A stretch of DNA of 64,000 nt, from positions 142,286,355 through 142,350,354 of the forward strand of contig OZ018324.1 of NCBI GenBank assembly GCA_963969495.1, read 5' to 3'. The translations under genes were made by a program, and so were the position numbers. Each line of letters starts with the position of its first letter. The stretch's first letter is position 1. The notes under the pieces were generated by a model, which made no database searches, was not told the DNA's origin, and was given only the letters and a program-made list of their open reading frames with translations. Origin of the DNA: Ceratothoa steindachneri (Eukaryota; Arthropoda; Malacostraca; Isopoda; Cymothoidae). Shown here piece by piece: positions 12,691-24,159 of the stretch.

Positions 12691-12716
12691 AAATTTACGG
12701 TCTCTAGTAGCAATCC

Positions 12717-12723
<7 letters not shown>

Positions 12724-12764
<41 letters not shown>
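12724..12764. repeat. (AT)n microsatellite
   Basis: Pure AT tract that abuts the first unit of the tandem array at 12765. Confidence 0.95.
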
Positions 12765-12768
<4 letters not shown>

Positions 12769-13440
12769 TTGAGGTAATGGCATAATTAGAAAACTGCTCT
12801 GCTTCAGGTCCAGCAGGTGATCCTATCCTCCTTGAACTGGAAGACAACACTTAGGGATGACCCATCCATCAGCCCCAAAAAAGCTGATTTCAAAGACACG
12901 CCTTTATGTCGTCTCGTTTACCGTCACAAAAAACTGTTATTATTAATATATTTATTAACAGCGTTGACTGAGCCAAAACGCTCGAAAGATGGAAAAATAT
13001 CCAAGACAAATTGGTGCAGTTAAGGTAATGGCATAATTAGACAACTGCTCTGCTTCAGGTCCAGCAGGTGATCCTATCCTCCTTGAACTGGAAGACAACA
13101 CTTAGGGATGACCCATCCATCAGCCCCCAAAAGCTGATTTCAAAGACACGCCTTTATGTCGTCTCGTTTACCGTCAAAGAAAACTGTTATTATTAATATA
13201 TTAACAGCGTTGACTAAGCCAAAACGCTCACAAGATGCAAAAATATCCAAGACAAATTGGTGCGGTTAAGGTAATGGCATAATTAGACAACTGCTCTGCT
13301 TCAGGTCAAGCAGGTGATCCTATCCTCCTTGAACGGGAAGACAACACTTAGGGATGACCCATCCATCAGCTCAAAAAAGCTGATTTCAAAGACACGCCTT
13401 TATGTCGTCTCGTTTACCGTCACAGAAAACTGTTATTATT
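12765..13440 (+). repeat. Three-unit tandem array, period about 250 bp
   Basis: Units start at 12765, 13016 and 13262 with GCRGTTRAGGTAATGGC. They are more than 95% alike by eye and contain CTGCTCTGCTTCAGGTC and ACACGCCTTTATGTCGTCTC. In each unit the sequence TTATTATTAATATAT follows. In the third unit it expands into a long AT tract and the rest of the unit is missing. Frames across units are open for 60-68 codons only and resemble nothing known. The high similarity points to recent duplication. Confidence 0.9.
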
Positions 13441-13454
13441 AATATATATATATA

Positions 13455-13517
<63 letters not shown>
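13441..13517. repeat. (AT)n microsatellite grown from the array's AT site
   Basis: About 75 bp of AT starts at the position where units 1 and 2 have a short AATATATT. This suggests expansion inside the third unit. Confidence 0.9.
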
Positions 13518-13520
<3 letters not shown>

Positions 13521-13959
13521 CTGGTGTCAAGGTTTTATGGGGTTTAGTTCTGACTATGAGAAAACTGTGTTTACATTATCCTATTGATTTTTTTATTTTA
13601 TATATATATAAGTTCACTAATTCCCACAAGCGTATTTTCTGTTTCTTTCTGGGGCCATATACTCTGCCATATTTGAAACATTTAGTAGGAATTTATTTTT
13701 ATTTTTATTTGGCATACTTGAGGGGTAGACATTGAGACCATCGTCACAAACAAGGAAAGGGGATTTTGCTAAAATCTCGACTCCAGACATTATTCCAAAT
13801 GAGCAAACGGGTTAAAATTCGAATCGTGCGAAATGATCGCTTACTTGAACTGGAAATGACCAGGGCCTGAAATAAAGTGATTTCAATTAATTCGAGGACC
13901 GAGGAGTAACAAACCACGTCCTGTTTTCAAGGAAGGGGAAGTTTTTGGTCATACTATAC

Positions 13960-14700
13960 TTACTTCGAGAAAACTTTTGAGGTGAATCATTGGGATATTG
14001 AAATAGACGGCGTAGCCTAGTTGTTTCCTTTACTTAGTACCCAGCTGGGAAACATTTTCATCTCGCTCCCATTAGAGGCAGCCATTGATTTTTTCACGTT
14101 AAACACCGACTTGCTTTCTGCCTATAATATATATCCGCACTTTTAACGTGCAAATTTCCGGCACTGTCGGATTCAGCGTAGTCAAACATTTTGTCAAGTT
14201 GAATATTACTTGCCACGTAATTTTAATTTGTGGCTAGACGCGTCTAAAGTTTCACACACATACGATACTTTCGTTGACTTAGTCCACAAAGACCAACTCT
14301 TGTCGGCACTTCCGTTGGAAATCAGATCCTTCGTCATAGCCTGGAATTGCCTAAAATATAAAGACTGCATCGAGGAAGCGGATATATATCGGGCTAGTTA
14401 AAATTGCACTTCAAAAGAAAGGAAGAAAACGGAACCACACTCTTCCAAAGCAAAGATCCTTCTAAGCCTAAACCCTTTTTTCTGCCAGACAAACGTGAAA
14501 ACCAACCATTCTCCTTTAATCCTCATCCTTCTTCCTTACCCAGGAGAACTATCGTATGTTACTCCTTTGGAGTAGAGGGTCCTGTAAGAAATAATTGCCC
14601 TCAGAATTTCTCTATACACAAAGTGAGCTACCGGAAGATATCTGCGCAATTGCCTTACCTTCTCCGTAGCTCAAACCGTTACAAGCAAATGTGGAGCGAT
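13960..14700 (+). pseudogene. gag: Gag remnant of the large Gypsy-type element
   Basis: Plus-strand frames give FEVNHWDIEIDGVA near 13980, LPLEAAIDFFTLNTDLLSAY near 14070-14130, then the open stretch 14210-14401 (DASKVSHTYDTFVDLVHKD, IRSFVIAWNCLKYKDCIEEAD) and a zinc-knuckle relic CYSFGVEGPVRNNC near 14560-14600. These line up with the Gag remnants at 1.0-2.4 kb and 58.4-59.3 kb. In the knuckle the second Cys and the His are replaced. Gag would be the structural protein of the particle. At least three stops or shifts separate the segments. Confidence 0.8.
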
Positions 14701-14989
14701 TAAAGAATCGGAAGCGCTCACACCCATGGAAACTCCTGGGGCTTCAGATTGCCAAAATTTCCTAAAAGAAGACTGTATAGAAAAATCATACATTTTTAAT
14801 GATGACCTCTTTTATCGCGTGTGTCCTGGAGACAATAAAACATAGGGCCAATATTCTGTGTCCCCCGCTCACATGTTAAACTCATTCTTTGAACCACCCA
14901 CGATAGTCTCTTCTCGCGTCATTTTTGCCACTCTATTACCACACAACAGGTCTTTAAATAGTTCTATTGGCCAGGTGCTTCGGACTAAA

Positions 14990-15900
14990 TCATGAATTAC
15001 TGACGTTCGTGCGACATCTGCCAGGAGACCGCGATTAGAGGCCCAGTCAAGCCTGCACCCTTTCATAAGGGCCCAATAATCTCCGAACCCTTCTACCGAG
15101 TGGCGACTGACTTGATTGGGCCGATTCAACCACCTTCAATTGAAGGCCATACTTATGTTTTAACTCTGCTTGATTTTGCCACTTAAGAAGATTGACAGCA
15201 TCACTTTTGCCGAGGCACTGATCAGAATTTACTCTTGTGTTGGACTGCCTAAAAAATTTTTTCGGATCGTGGCCGCGGATTTACTTCCCGATTGATGGAA
15301 TATGTGAACAAGTTGTGTATGATAAAAACTTTTTTTACGACTCCATCCCATCCATCCGGAAATGGAATGTGAGAAATGATAAATGGCAGTCTCAGAGCTA
15401 TTCTGAAAAATTATGTGCCGAGCAGCCAAGCGAGTTGCGCAGATATCTGCTGGTAGCTCACTTTGTGTATAGATAAAGTTTCCCATCGCACCTTGCGTTT
15501 GCTCTGTTTGAATTACTATACGGAACAAATGTACGAGGTCCCTTGAGCATTTTGTAGGAGCTATTTACAATGCAATAACTGGATCAAGAAATCCAATCTT
15601 CGTACTCGTATCTGCTCGAATTACGACAGGGGTTGGATAGCGTATTTGCTCAAATTACGATGGAGGTCAAAATAGCGTATCAAAATGCAGATGTTAACCT
15701 GGTTAAATATAAAACTTACTTGGACTACAAATATGAATATATAATATTTAAGCCAGAAATTAAGCTTTTCCACGGAAAAGCTAATTATCTCATAGACCCC
15801 CAAAGTATAGTACAATTTGCCTGCCTAAAGCAAGACAGCAAATATCCCTACACGTCTTGCCAGACGCGACTAAATCCGCTTCGGCCGAACTAAAATAAGC
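14990..15900 (+). pseudogene. Integrase domain located before reverse transcriptase
   Basis: The frame at 15001-15180 reads CDICQETAIRGPVKPAPF (the Cys pair of the HHCC finger), then RVATDLIGPIQPPSIEGHTY and VLTLLDFAT before a stop, giving the first catalytic Asp near 15109. Next comes IFSDRGRGFTSRLMEYVNKL near 15255-15310 with the second Asp, then SHPSGNGM-stop-E near 15345-15390 with the catalytic Glu. A C-terminal segment (NADVNLVKYKTYLDYKYEY) follows near 15690. This is a Ty3/Gypsy-type integrase, which inserts the cDNA into the genome. It lies between gag and RT, not after RNase H. Stops and frameshifts break it. Confidence 0.85.
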
Positions 15901-16049
15901 GACCAGCTGTCGCCTCTTCAGAAAATCAATCTACAAGCATTCCTGAAGCAATTTGGTGACATCATTTCGTAAATTCCTTGTTGTGCAGCCTAATTTGAAC
16001 ACAACATCCACTTGACCAGCCAAAAACCTTTCCAAACGGAGCCGTATCC

Positions 16050-16471
16050 ACTGCATATATATCTGAGAGGAGTATTTAATGCTAAGGTTGACAAACGGTT
16101 AAATTTTAAAATAATAGAACTGTAAAATTCAGATTATTGCTCTCTAGTTGTTATGGTTGAGAAACAAGATGGATCATACCCGATGGGCATCGATTTTAGA
16201 AAATTAAATTCAGTTGCCATATTTGATGCAGAACCGACCCCCCTTATTGACCAGAATCTTTCTTTGTTTAAGTAAGCCAAATTCATAAACAAGCCGGATT
16301 TGTGCAAGGCTTATTATCAAATTACGTTACGAGGAGAGGTCAAGAAATACACGGATTTCCCAGCTAAAAAGGGGCTAATGCAATTTCGACAACTCCCCTT
16401 TGGTCTTGTCAATAAATGCAGTAAGTATAATCGAATGATGTAAAGAATATTAAATGGATTACCAAATATAT
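16050..16471 (+). pseudogene. Reverse transcriptase, N-terminal part (interrupted)
   Basis: Frames give VFNAKVDKRLNFKIIEL, then SLVVMVEKQDGSYPMGIDFR, KLNSVAIFDAEPTPLIDQN and INKPDLCKAYYQI with the first RT catalytic Asp, then LMQFRQLPFGLVNKC and a last run to NGLPNI. These are RT blocks 1-4 of a Ty3/Gypsy polymerase. The reading then stops at a solo LTR inserted at 16472 and resumes at 17780 without loss other than the duplicated TATAT. Stops at several sites, one inside SLFK-stop-AKF, show it was already decaying. Confidence 0.9.
16467..16471. repeat. Target-site duplication TATAT, left
   Basis: TATAT here and at 17780-17784 flank the solo LTR exactly, a 5-bp duplication as made by an LTR-element integrase. 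Removing LTR plus one copy brings the RT reading together. Confidence 0.85.
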
Positions 16472-17779
16472 TGTGATAGAACGGGTTGAGACAGCGTTAG
16501 TTTCAACTCCTATCACATATTATTCAAAACCACGATGCTCCCACGTGCATCTTCGCTTCAAAGCTTGGCGTCTTATCGCAGCCACCGGATGTCAATTTTT
16601 AAACAAAGAGGTTATCGTCTTCCCCGTTCGCCCCCATACGCCGACCTCGCCAGATTGAGTTAGGCTTATGGGCAGATAAGGCATTGTTCCCAGCCTCAGG
16701 TGTGCATTCCCTCGAAGCTCCCACTCCATTGTACCTCCACGCCAAGGGAGTGTCTCGACTATTTAGATGAAAATTTTACCACTAAGATCAGATTGGAGAT
16801 CCAGATTTTCGTCACGAAACATCACCACGACCCTCTCTCACTTTGTACGCCAAGGGACCTTGACCTCGAGATTCACCATCACTTGTCCAGAAGGAGGACA
16901 ATATCCCTTGAGTGCCAAGGTTTGAGCCTTTCGTGACGCCAAGTCCTCAAGGCTTCCCCCTCGTTGTTCAGAAAGAGAACAACGTTAGAACACCCATTGT
17001 TCGTTCGAGCCCCGTTTACAAGAAACGGTTCTCACCCTTCCTCCGTTGTTCAGAAAGAGAACAACGTTAGAACAGCCATTGTTCGTTTTGAGCCCTTTCG
17101 CCAAAAAGCGGTTCTCACCCTTTCCCCTTGTTGTTCAGAAGGCAACAACATTAGAACAGCCATTGTTCTTGAGCCCGTAGACAAGAGACGGTTCTAACCC
17201 CCCCTTGTTGTTCAGAAGAGAACAACGTAGAACAGCCATTGTTCTTCAAGCCGTTCGTCGAGAAACGGTTCTCATTCCCAAGACGCCACGTCATGATCCC
17301 TTTATTCCCCCCCTTCGGCTGCAACTCGCCAGCGGACTGAAAATTCCTTCACGTCGCCTTCCACTGCACAACTAGTATAAAGTTACGTAAGCCAAACGTC
17401 ACCTTTGAGTACTTAACCCTTTTGTCAATTCTATCCTGTGCTTTAAATGGTTTAGCGAACCATCCCATCCCTTTAACTCTATATTTGTTTTACCTTTTTA
17501 AATCCTTTAATCCTCGGATTAGCCTGAGCCCCACGACCCTTTCTATTCTCTGTTTATGTCAATATTTTCCGTCTTGTGTTTGTTGATAGTTATTATTAAT
17601 AAAACTCTATTTAATTAATGATAGCAATATTATTATCCTTGAGTTCAGTTCCACTTCTTAAGCATATCGAAGATACATAATATCGGCCGCCAGACATTCA
17701 CGCACTCTAAAGATAATTAAAGAAGTTCCCTCAACGAATAGTTATATATGGTATATCGTCGAGAGTCCATTCTACGACA
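16472..17779 (+). mobile_element. Solo LTR (1308 bp) inserted in RT
   Basis: It begins TGTGATAGAACGGG and ends CATTCTACGACA, so it has TG...CA ends, and it is flanked by TATAT on both sides. Near its 3' side is AATAAA (about 17598), a plausible polyadenylation signal in plus orientation. It carries a four-unit internal tandem repeat (16963-17275). There is no coding sequence. A solo LTR forms when the two LTRs of an element recombine and the middle is lost. Its end matches, as reverse complement, the start of the solo LTR at 47711. Confidence 0.9.
16963..17275 (+). repeat. Four-unit tandem repeat inside the solo LTR, period 77-85 bp
   Basis: Units start with GTTGTTCAGAA at 16963, 17045, 17130 and 17207. 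Each carries AGAACAMCCATTGTTC and ends with ACGGTTCTCA or CGGTTCTAA. The units contain short inverted pairs (TTGTTC/GAACAA), so each can fold into a hairpin. Confidence 0.9.
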
Positions 17780-18558
17780 TATATTATTCTATTTTCACAA
17801 TATTTATGTGGCTACGAATGAATGGAATCAGCACCTCCTGCTCTACAAACACTTTTACTAAGACTTCGGGAGCATAATCTAATTATGTGTCTCAGTGAGT
17901 GTCATTTTCCATACAGTACAATTCACTATTTAGGATTTCGTAATGGAAATTACCAGCTAGCTACCCAGAAGGATAAAATTCGAGCCATTGTTGAAATACC
18001 TCTGCCACAGCCCAAGAAGCAATTAAGATCCTTTATGGGTTCCACATCGTTTTACAGTACTCTTTATTCAGAATTTCAACTTACTCTTCGCTTCTTGTGT
18101 GAAATTAATAAAGGACATGAATGCTTAGTATGGAACCTGCTGTCGGCACCCATATTACGTTTGCCCAATCCCGATGAACCATTTGACATTCGAACAGATG
18201 TCAGAACGAGAGAATAAGCTTGTCGACATATAAAAATTGATGAGAAGTTTCCAATCGCATATGGTGGGCATAAATTGCTACCCCGCGAAAAGAACTACGG
18301 TATGATTAAGCGAGAGCCCTCGTCATAATTTTGGGAATTCAAAAGTTTAAAATGTTTTTGGTAGGGAAAGAGTTTGTAATAGAAACTGACCATACGCCCT
18401 TATCCTACTGTCGAAATGTAAAAACCAATAATGGTGCTCTAATGCGCTGGAGTTTGTTTTTACAAGAATTGGAATTTAGGACTACGTATGTTAAAGGCTG
18501 CGATAACTGTATGACCGACAGCTTAAGCAGGAAACGATTGAGTTCCTCTTCGAACTAA
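17780..18558 (+). pseudogene. Reverse transcriptase C-terminal part and RNase H
   Basis: After the solo LTR the frame gives YFHNIYVATNEWNQH, where the usual catalytic Asp pair of the YxDD box is replaced by His-Asn. Then LREHNLIMCLSECHFPYS, HYLGFRNGNYQLATQKDK and QLRSFMGSTSFY follow at 17840-18050. RNase H follows with LRLPNPDEPFDIRTD near 18160-18200 and the open stretch 18331-18558 (FLVGKEFVIETDHTPLSY, TYVKGCDNCMTDSLSR). RNase H would degrade the RNA template. The polymerase is dead by its lost Asp pair as well as by stops. No integrase follows: after the stop at 18556 only noncoding DNA leads to the 3' LTR. Confidence 0.9.
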
Positions 18559-18963
18559 TCCTGATTGAGAGTAAATTTGTCTGATTTTTAAGATTTATTT
18601 TTATTTTTGTACATATGATCAGGAAATATTTCCACTTAAGTTTAAAGAAGCATGTACACTATTTTTATTTTATCTTTTTGTATGGTGGACTAATTGTGCT
18701 AACTTTATATTGATGAGCACTAGAGGCGGGTGAGCCTCCTTCTAAAAGGTATTTGTTGATAATTGTGGGTATTGTCAATTAGTTATTTTGTAATGATAAT
18801 CCTTAAACATATGCACTCTTTAGTCCATCTATGTCAATTTTCTGTTGTGTTTTTTTAATTTAGTGCCATGTATTCTTTTTTTTCTGTTTAGTTGTTTCAA
18901 AATTACGATGTATAACCCCTTTTTTTATTATTCGATCTAACTTCTTTTCCGAATTTTCATCTT
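18559..18963. other. Noncoding 3' part of the large Gypsy-type element
   Basis: About 400 bp between the RNase H stop and the polypurine tract, with no protein-like frame. It is where an integrase would lie in ordinary Gypsy order; none is seen. Confidence 0.6.
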
Positions 18964-18977
18964 GAGAGGGAAGGAAA
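18964..18977 (+). promoter_or_regulatory. Polypurine tract
   Basis: GAGAGGGAAGGAAA directly precedes the LTR start TGTCAAAG. It is the expected plus-strand primer site for reverse transcription and defines this LTR as the 3' copy. Confidence 0.8.
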
Positions 18978-19533
18978 TGTCAAAGATGAGAGAAATGAGA
19001 TCAGGGTTAGAGAGAGAGAGAGAGAGAGAAAGAAATAGAGATGGGTAGGACGGCAGGAACATGCGATCGACTTCTTTTTGAAGTAACCTCCGTTTGATAA
19101 GACGCCATATAGCGAGCCTAATTGTAACAACGAGGGGTTACGCAAGATGGCGTGAAGGTCTATATTCACTCCCGGCGCTTTTGTATAGTTAAAGTAAAAT
19201 CCACTTTCGGCGGGCCCGTATAAATAGTTAAGTGATAGTTTGGGTAAAATAAGTATTCTGCGACGCAGAAGAATTATTTCTCTCGGCCCCATCTCACCCC
19301 AAGGACCTGAAAACAAGAAAATTAAATAAGAATAAATAAGAACTAGGAATAAGGAGACTCCCACATTGTTGTATTCAACTCATCTTCTCCCGTCGGAATA
19401 CTTCCTCGATCCTTCTTTTCAGGGCTAGCAGTGGTTGTTGGAAGATAGATCGTATTCTACTTCAAAATATTAAGCAGGCCAAGTACTAATCAACCAAGTG
19501 CAAACCCAACCGTAACCTTGAAAAGCAATCGAG
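18978..19533 (+). repeat. LTR, 3' copy, of the large Gypsy-type element
   Basis: Matches 10081-10640. It has a shorter (GA)n at about 19009-19028 and ends in GCAATCGAG. The two LTRs differ at many positions, so insertion was not recent. Confidence 0.8.
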
Positions 19534-22500
19534 GTCATAAATCAGTTTAAGTGGGATCACGCAACTTTGTTCAGCGTACCTTGTTTTAATGTTCTCCTAG
19601 TCTCTCCTATATCGAATGAGGGACATGAGTGGATTCAGACGGAATTACCTATATAGCTGCCTCATTTGGCTTATCCATGTGCTAATTCAAAAGGAAAGAT
19701 TTGAGGATAAACGTTGCGCGCCTGGAGAAATATATCTGTTTACTAATTCAAAGATGGGAGAAAATGAGAGGAAAGAAATTCGTGCTAATTACATAGGTTT
19801 TATCCTTGGGGGTAGTATGTAAATTTTGCTTTACATAAAATCTCATTGATCACGTGGAGAGGATGATCCAATTGTGCCAACAATATGATCGGCAGAGAAA
19901 TATAAATTACAAACTCAGTTGTTTTTAAAATGTATTAATATAACCCTAACAAAATATGTCTAGTACCTTCCATCTACTGGCAAAACTCAATTTGCTATAT
20001 TAAAATTCTGAAAAGTAGCCAGATTGTGCTTGAAAATCAAAGATATCTTTTCCTATTTCATTAAATTAGTCACAATTTTTCGTCCTGACTTCCCAAGACA
20101 AATGAGCTCCTATGCTGCCAAAAAAAATTCCGAGTATCTTTATTCCTTTAATATAAAGGTAATTCATATGCGATGCTGCAAAAGAAATTACAAACACTTT
20201 ACGACTTCTCTAACGGACAACAGAAGAGTGAGAATTTTATTCACCTATTACAGACACTTATTCCTGACACCAATAAAAATTCCTTCATTTGACTATCTAC
20301 CATTTATGTCGGAGTCCCCGGTTGATTAAAATTGAATTCTGATTAACATGAATACACGATTCAAATTATGCATTGGATAGGCTTAAGCATTAAATGATCA
20401 GCAAAAGCAAAAATATTTTTAAATTAGCCAGAAGTACAATCGTAATTTTTTTTTAGGGATAATCCGGATTTGTATGCTAAATAATAGTCGATTGTAAATG
20501 AAAGACACAAGAAACTTGTGGTAGGTAAGAAATTTGCATTATCACTTAAATTTTAACATTTAAGAAGTTTTAAAAAAGCTTCCTGCTTTGCTTACAGGGA
20601 GAAAACGTATTCCATATTAGATTTCCAATTATTGAGTGAAATTGAAGTAATATTCTGCTTATAGACGAATAAGATGTAGATTTTATACAGGAGAAATAAT
20701 TGATTTTGTTAAAGAAACAAAATATAGTGGAAAATTTGAAATGGATTTAACTGGGTTGTTTTGGATGAATTTTTGTACGGAATGCCAAATTTATGCTCAG
20801 TTGCTTAAATACCATCCTTATCGGTGTAGTTTATTTGGTGCTTCCATAGTATAATGGTTCAAACTTTGTATGATTAGTTGCAAGCTTGAGTTTTCTACTA
20901 GAATTAGATCTATCCAGATGTCATGAGGCTAGTAATAGATTTCAAAGAGGCCCAAAAGAGGATATTTTATGGTCATCTATTATATACATTATTTCTTGCA
21001 TTCCATCTACTATCACGCTTTTCTTTTTTCCACCATTTGCTTACATAGCTAAACACATTTTATAGGCCTTTTTCACTGTCATAATAATAGAGGTTTATTT
21101 GGCGCAATTTAAGACCCTTAAGCCTTTGCAGGGCACCCCTCTATTGACGAGGAAAAAGTCAGAGTTAAGCGCTTCGTTTTCAGAGCCTACTTCAAAGGGC
21201 CAAGATATGATGATGGGTGTATACCATGGGGCAGGACATTCCAAAGCTTAGAGAAGGCTAAAGAGAAGGTACACTCACACATGTAGCAAAGAGCAGTGCT
21301 AGGAACCGAATGCGATTTCCGATTGAAAGGTTCTTTGTTGTCTGGACACAGACAATGTGAAGGAAAAATAATTGTGTTTAGAGGTGCTTAAGATTTAAAA
21401 TGTGAGAAAGAGGACTTTGAAATTAATTCGATATTTAATGGACAGTGTGTGCAGTTCTCCGTGCAGGGATGTGGCAGGAGAGACTTCTCCCTCACGCAGA
21501 AGAATTCGAGCCTAAAAGTAGAAGGGGACGAATTGTAAGGTCTTCTAACCCATATCACATCCTGCGCACTATAGTATATTCCATTCACCATCATATGTCA
21601 TAGGAATAGTGCTACCAAACTACCTTTTCCCTAGCTCAGAGCAGTGATCAGGAAGGCAGACAAAATAGGATTTCCAGCCATTGACAAATTACGCGCGAGG
21701 CAGTTTAACTATTTGAAAGCAGAAGCGGTATTTCCACTGGGCTAAAGGGTAAATAATTTCTTAGCAGGAAAGATCAAAAACACATGGATATCTGTGTAAT
21801 ATTTACTGGCCTAAGTCAAACAAACTACCAGAATATATTTATTAACCATAGCGTGCATTTCAATCACGAATTTCAGAAAATAATATATCATTAATTGAGG
21901 TAGATTTATGTAATTATTTACGAGAGGAGGTAATAGAAAGTTGAAAATGAAATGTGTTCAAGCGAAGGTTGAACAACTATATGACAAGGAAAGGTCATTG
22001 TGGTTTTTAAATTGGTATTGGTGTACATATTTTACATATTTTAATATTGGTATTATTTTATCTTGTAAGTGCATGGTAGACATTAATTAACAAATCTTTA
22101 ATTAAGGGAAATTTATGGACACTATGCCGAGGATGTAGTTTTTGTAGTAAATTTGTGTTGAATAGAAGCTAAGATCGTTTAATAGCCAATGCTATTATGT
22201 AAGACCGGCAAACATTGGTTCATGCTAAATAAACTAATTTGTGATCTATCGCGCCTCTCTTTTTCTCATGCCGGTGGTGGTTTGATTGAGGCTTTTCCTG
22301 TAGGAAAACCTTTAGAAATAATGACGAGGCTTCATTGTTTTATTGAATATTTTCAATAAAGTGACCAATCTAATCCTCCATATCGAAACTGTATAGATAG
22401 GGGAGGAAGTTTGTTGTTCCTTAGTGATAAATTAATCAGGGCCTAAAACTCTTCCAGGTTAAATTTCAATATGTATATGACAGCTTAGCATGATACTATA

Positions 22501-23959
22501 TAAGCATGGGGCATGAAAACCAGCACTTGCACTTAATAACTTGGCACGAAAAACTTTTTAAATTAGTATATTGGGACCCTGAGTTACAAATTCTTATTTC
22601 TATCAAACTCATTTCGTCTCATTTATAAAAATATTTGATAAATATTAGCAAGATTCGTTGCGTAAAATTTAAGTCGAAGTAACAACAAAGTAGCATCCCC
22701 CAGATTTATAAAAATTGATATCTGTAAGGAAATAGGGGATGATAGAATAATGAAAATGTTGCGGGAGACACAGTAGCGACAACAGAATCAGAACGCCTCT
22801 ATTTCAATAAAATGTATGCAAAATTTGTTTGTATTAACATAAAGATATAACTAACATATTGTTAAGGTTTTAAAAACTTGGATGAACCGATCGAAAATTA
22901 TCAGCAGATAAACAATTTACCTTAATGGTGAAGTGACCAAAATTGTTCACACCTCAGCGGAAACAAATAACTATTTCAAAATAAAGATTAAATTTTTTAT
23001 AGGAAACATTTGTACAAGTTTCAACTAAATAGAATCTAGTGTGGAGGACTTTATTCTCCCCGATGCTTTTACAGCACCTGCCTCAAAGAAAGAACCAACT
23101 CTTGAGGTTCTTGTGCAGTATTCTTGCTCCACTCATCTTCAAGAATTTTTCAGATTTTTTTAGCTGAATTTTGATTTCTTGCTTGAGAATCCTCTTCCTT
23201 TCTTTCAAAACAATTTAATTGGTCTTAGTTCCAGACTCTTTGTTAGCCAGCTCCTAACAGGGATGTGATTTTCATCCATGTATCGCTTTTTATATACTTA
23301 ACAGTATTCAAAGTGGCGTTATATTGCAGAAATCTGCATTTTTTTCTCGGATCCCTTCGGATACCAAAAAATTAAATTTAGATTCACCACTGAAATGGAC
23401 TTGGTTCCATTGATCATCCGTTCATCTAATGACCTCAGTGGCGGTAGCGATATAAGGCCTTATGTTATACAAAATGAATAATGACATGATTTGGCTGAGT
23501 GACCGTAAAGAGTTTCTTCCTCCAGGCGATGTGTCATTCTGTCTAGAGACAAGGATGACCTAAATTTCACTAAACTATCGAAGAAATGATGCAGCGTTAT
23601 ATAAACGGTCGAACTTTAAAGTTTGGTTAAAAGTTCCGGTTTCCTTTTTAGATGCCTTACTTCGCCTACTGGTTGATTTATCAGCCTATCCTAAACCTGT
23701 CTTGTCATACTTTGATAGAATTTAATAGACGACACTTTGTGACCCTATGAACCACTCACAGTTTTTACCATGGCTTCAATTTAAATAATATCTCGTTGGC
23801 GCAGCTATATGAACTAAACGAGGACAGAAAGACAATAAACATTTCTGAGCTCTGTTACTTTGACGACACATGGAAATGAATATCATAAACTTAAATTTTT
23901 GCAATGGAAATAATGTTAGTTCCCTCTACACAAAATCAAACTTTCGATTCAATTTGGGA
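19534..23959. other. Unassigned AT-rich sequence
   Basis: I see no gene. The longest frames (19616-19822, 20024-20329, minus 21388-21594) have no recognisable motif. Confidence 0.4.
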
Positions 23960-24060
23960 CACTATAAGAACATAAGAGCATAAGAAAAGAAGGAGACTGC
24001 AAGAGACCATTCATGGCCTACACTTGGCAGCTCCTGCACCTATCTCTTGATTCTACCATA
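23960..24060 (+). repeat. ACATAAG-type interspersed repeat fragment
   Basis: The stretch has AAGAACATAAGAGCATAAG followed by AAAAGAAGGAGACTGCAAGA and GGCCTACACTTGGCAGCTCC. From memory, the AACATAAGAACATAAG head with a GCCTACTGGC-like continuation is common in decapod crustacean CR1-type or SINE repeats. That recollection is unchecked. It lies just beyond the 3' side of the CR1 endonuclease remnant on the other strand. Confidence 0.45.
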
Positions 24061-24159
24061 ATGGTTTCCTACATTTCTACCTAATAGACTTCATTGGAAT
24101 ACACTGTTCCTGAACCATGTTTAATATAGTCTTAAAAGTGTCTTAAATCTCATAAGTAT

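Noticed and set aside
14869..15528. Minus-strand frames over the integrase
   Set aside because: They are shadows; the plus strand carries the integrase motifs.
20838..20910. tRNA-like segment with an A-box-like TAGTATAATGG
   Set aside because: The B box (GGTTCRANTCC) is not present at the right place and the arms do not pair, so it is at most a very decayed tRNA-derived repeat.
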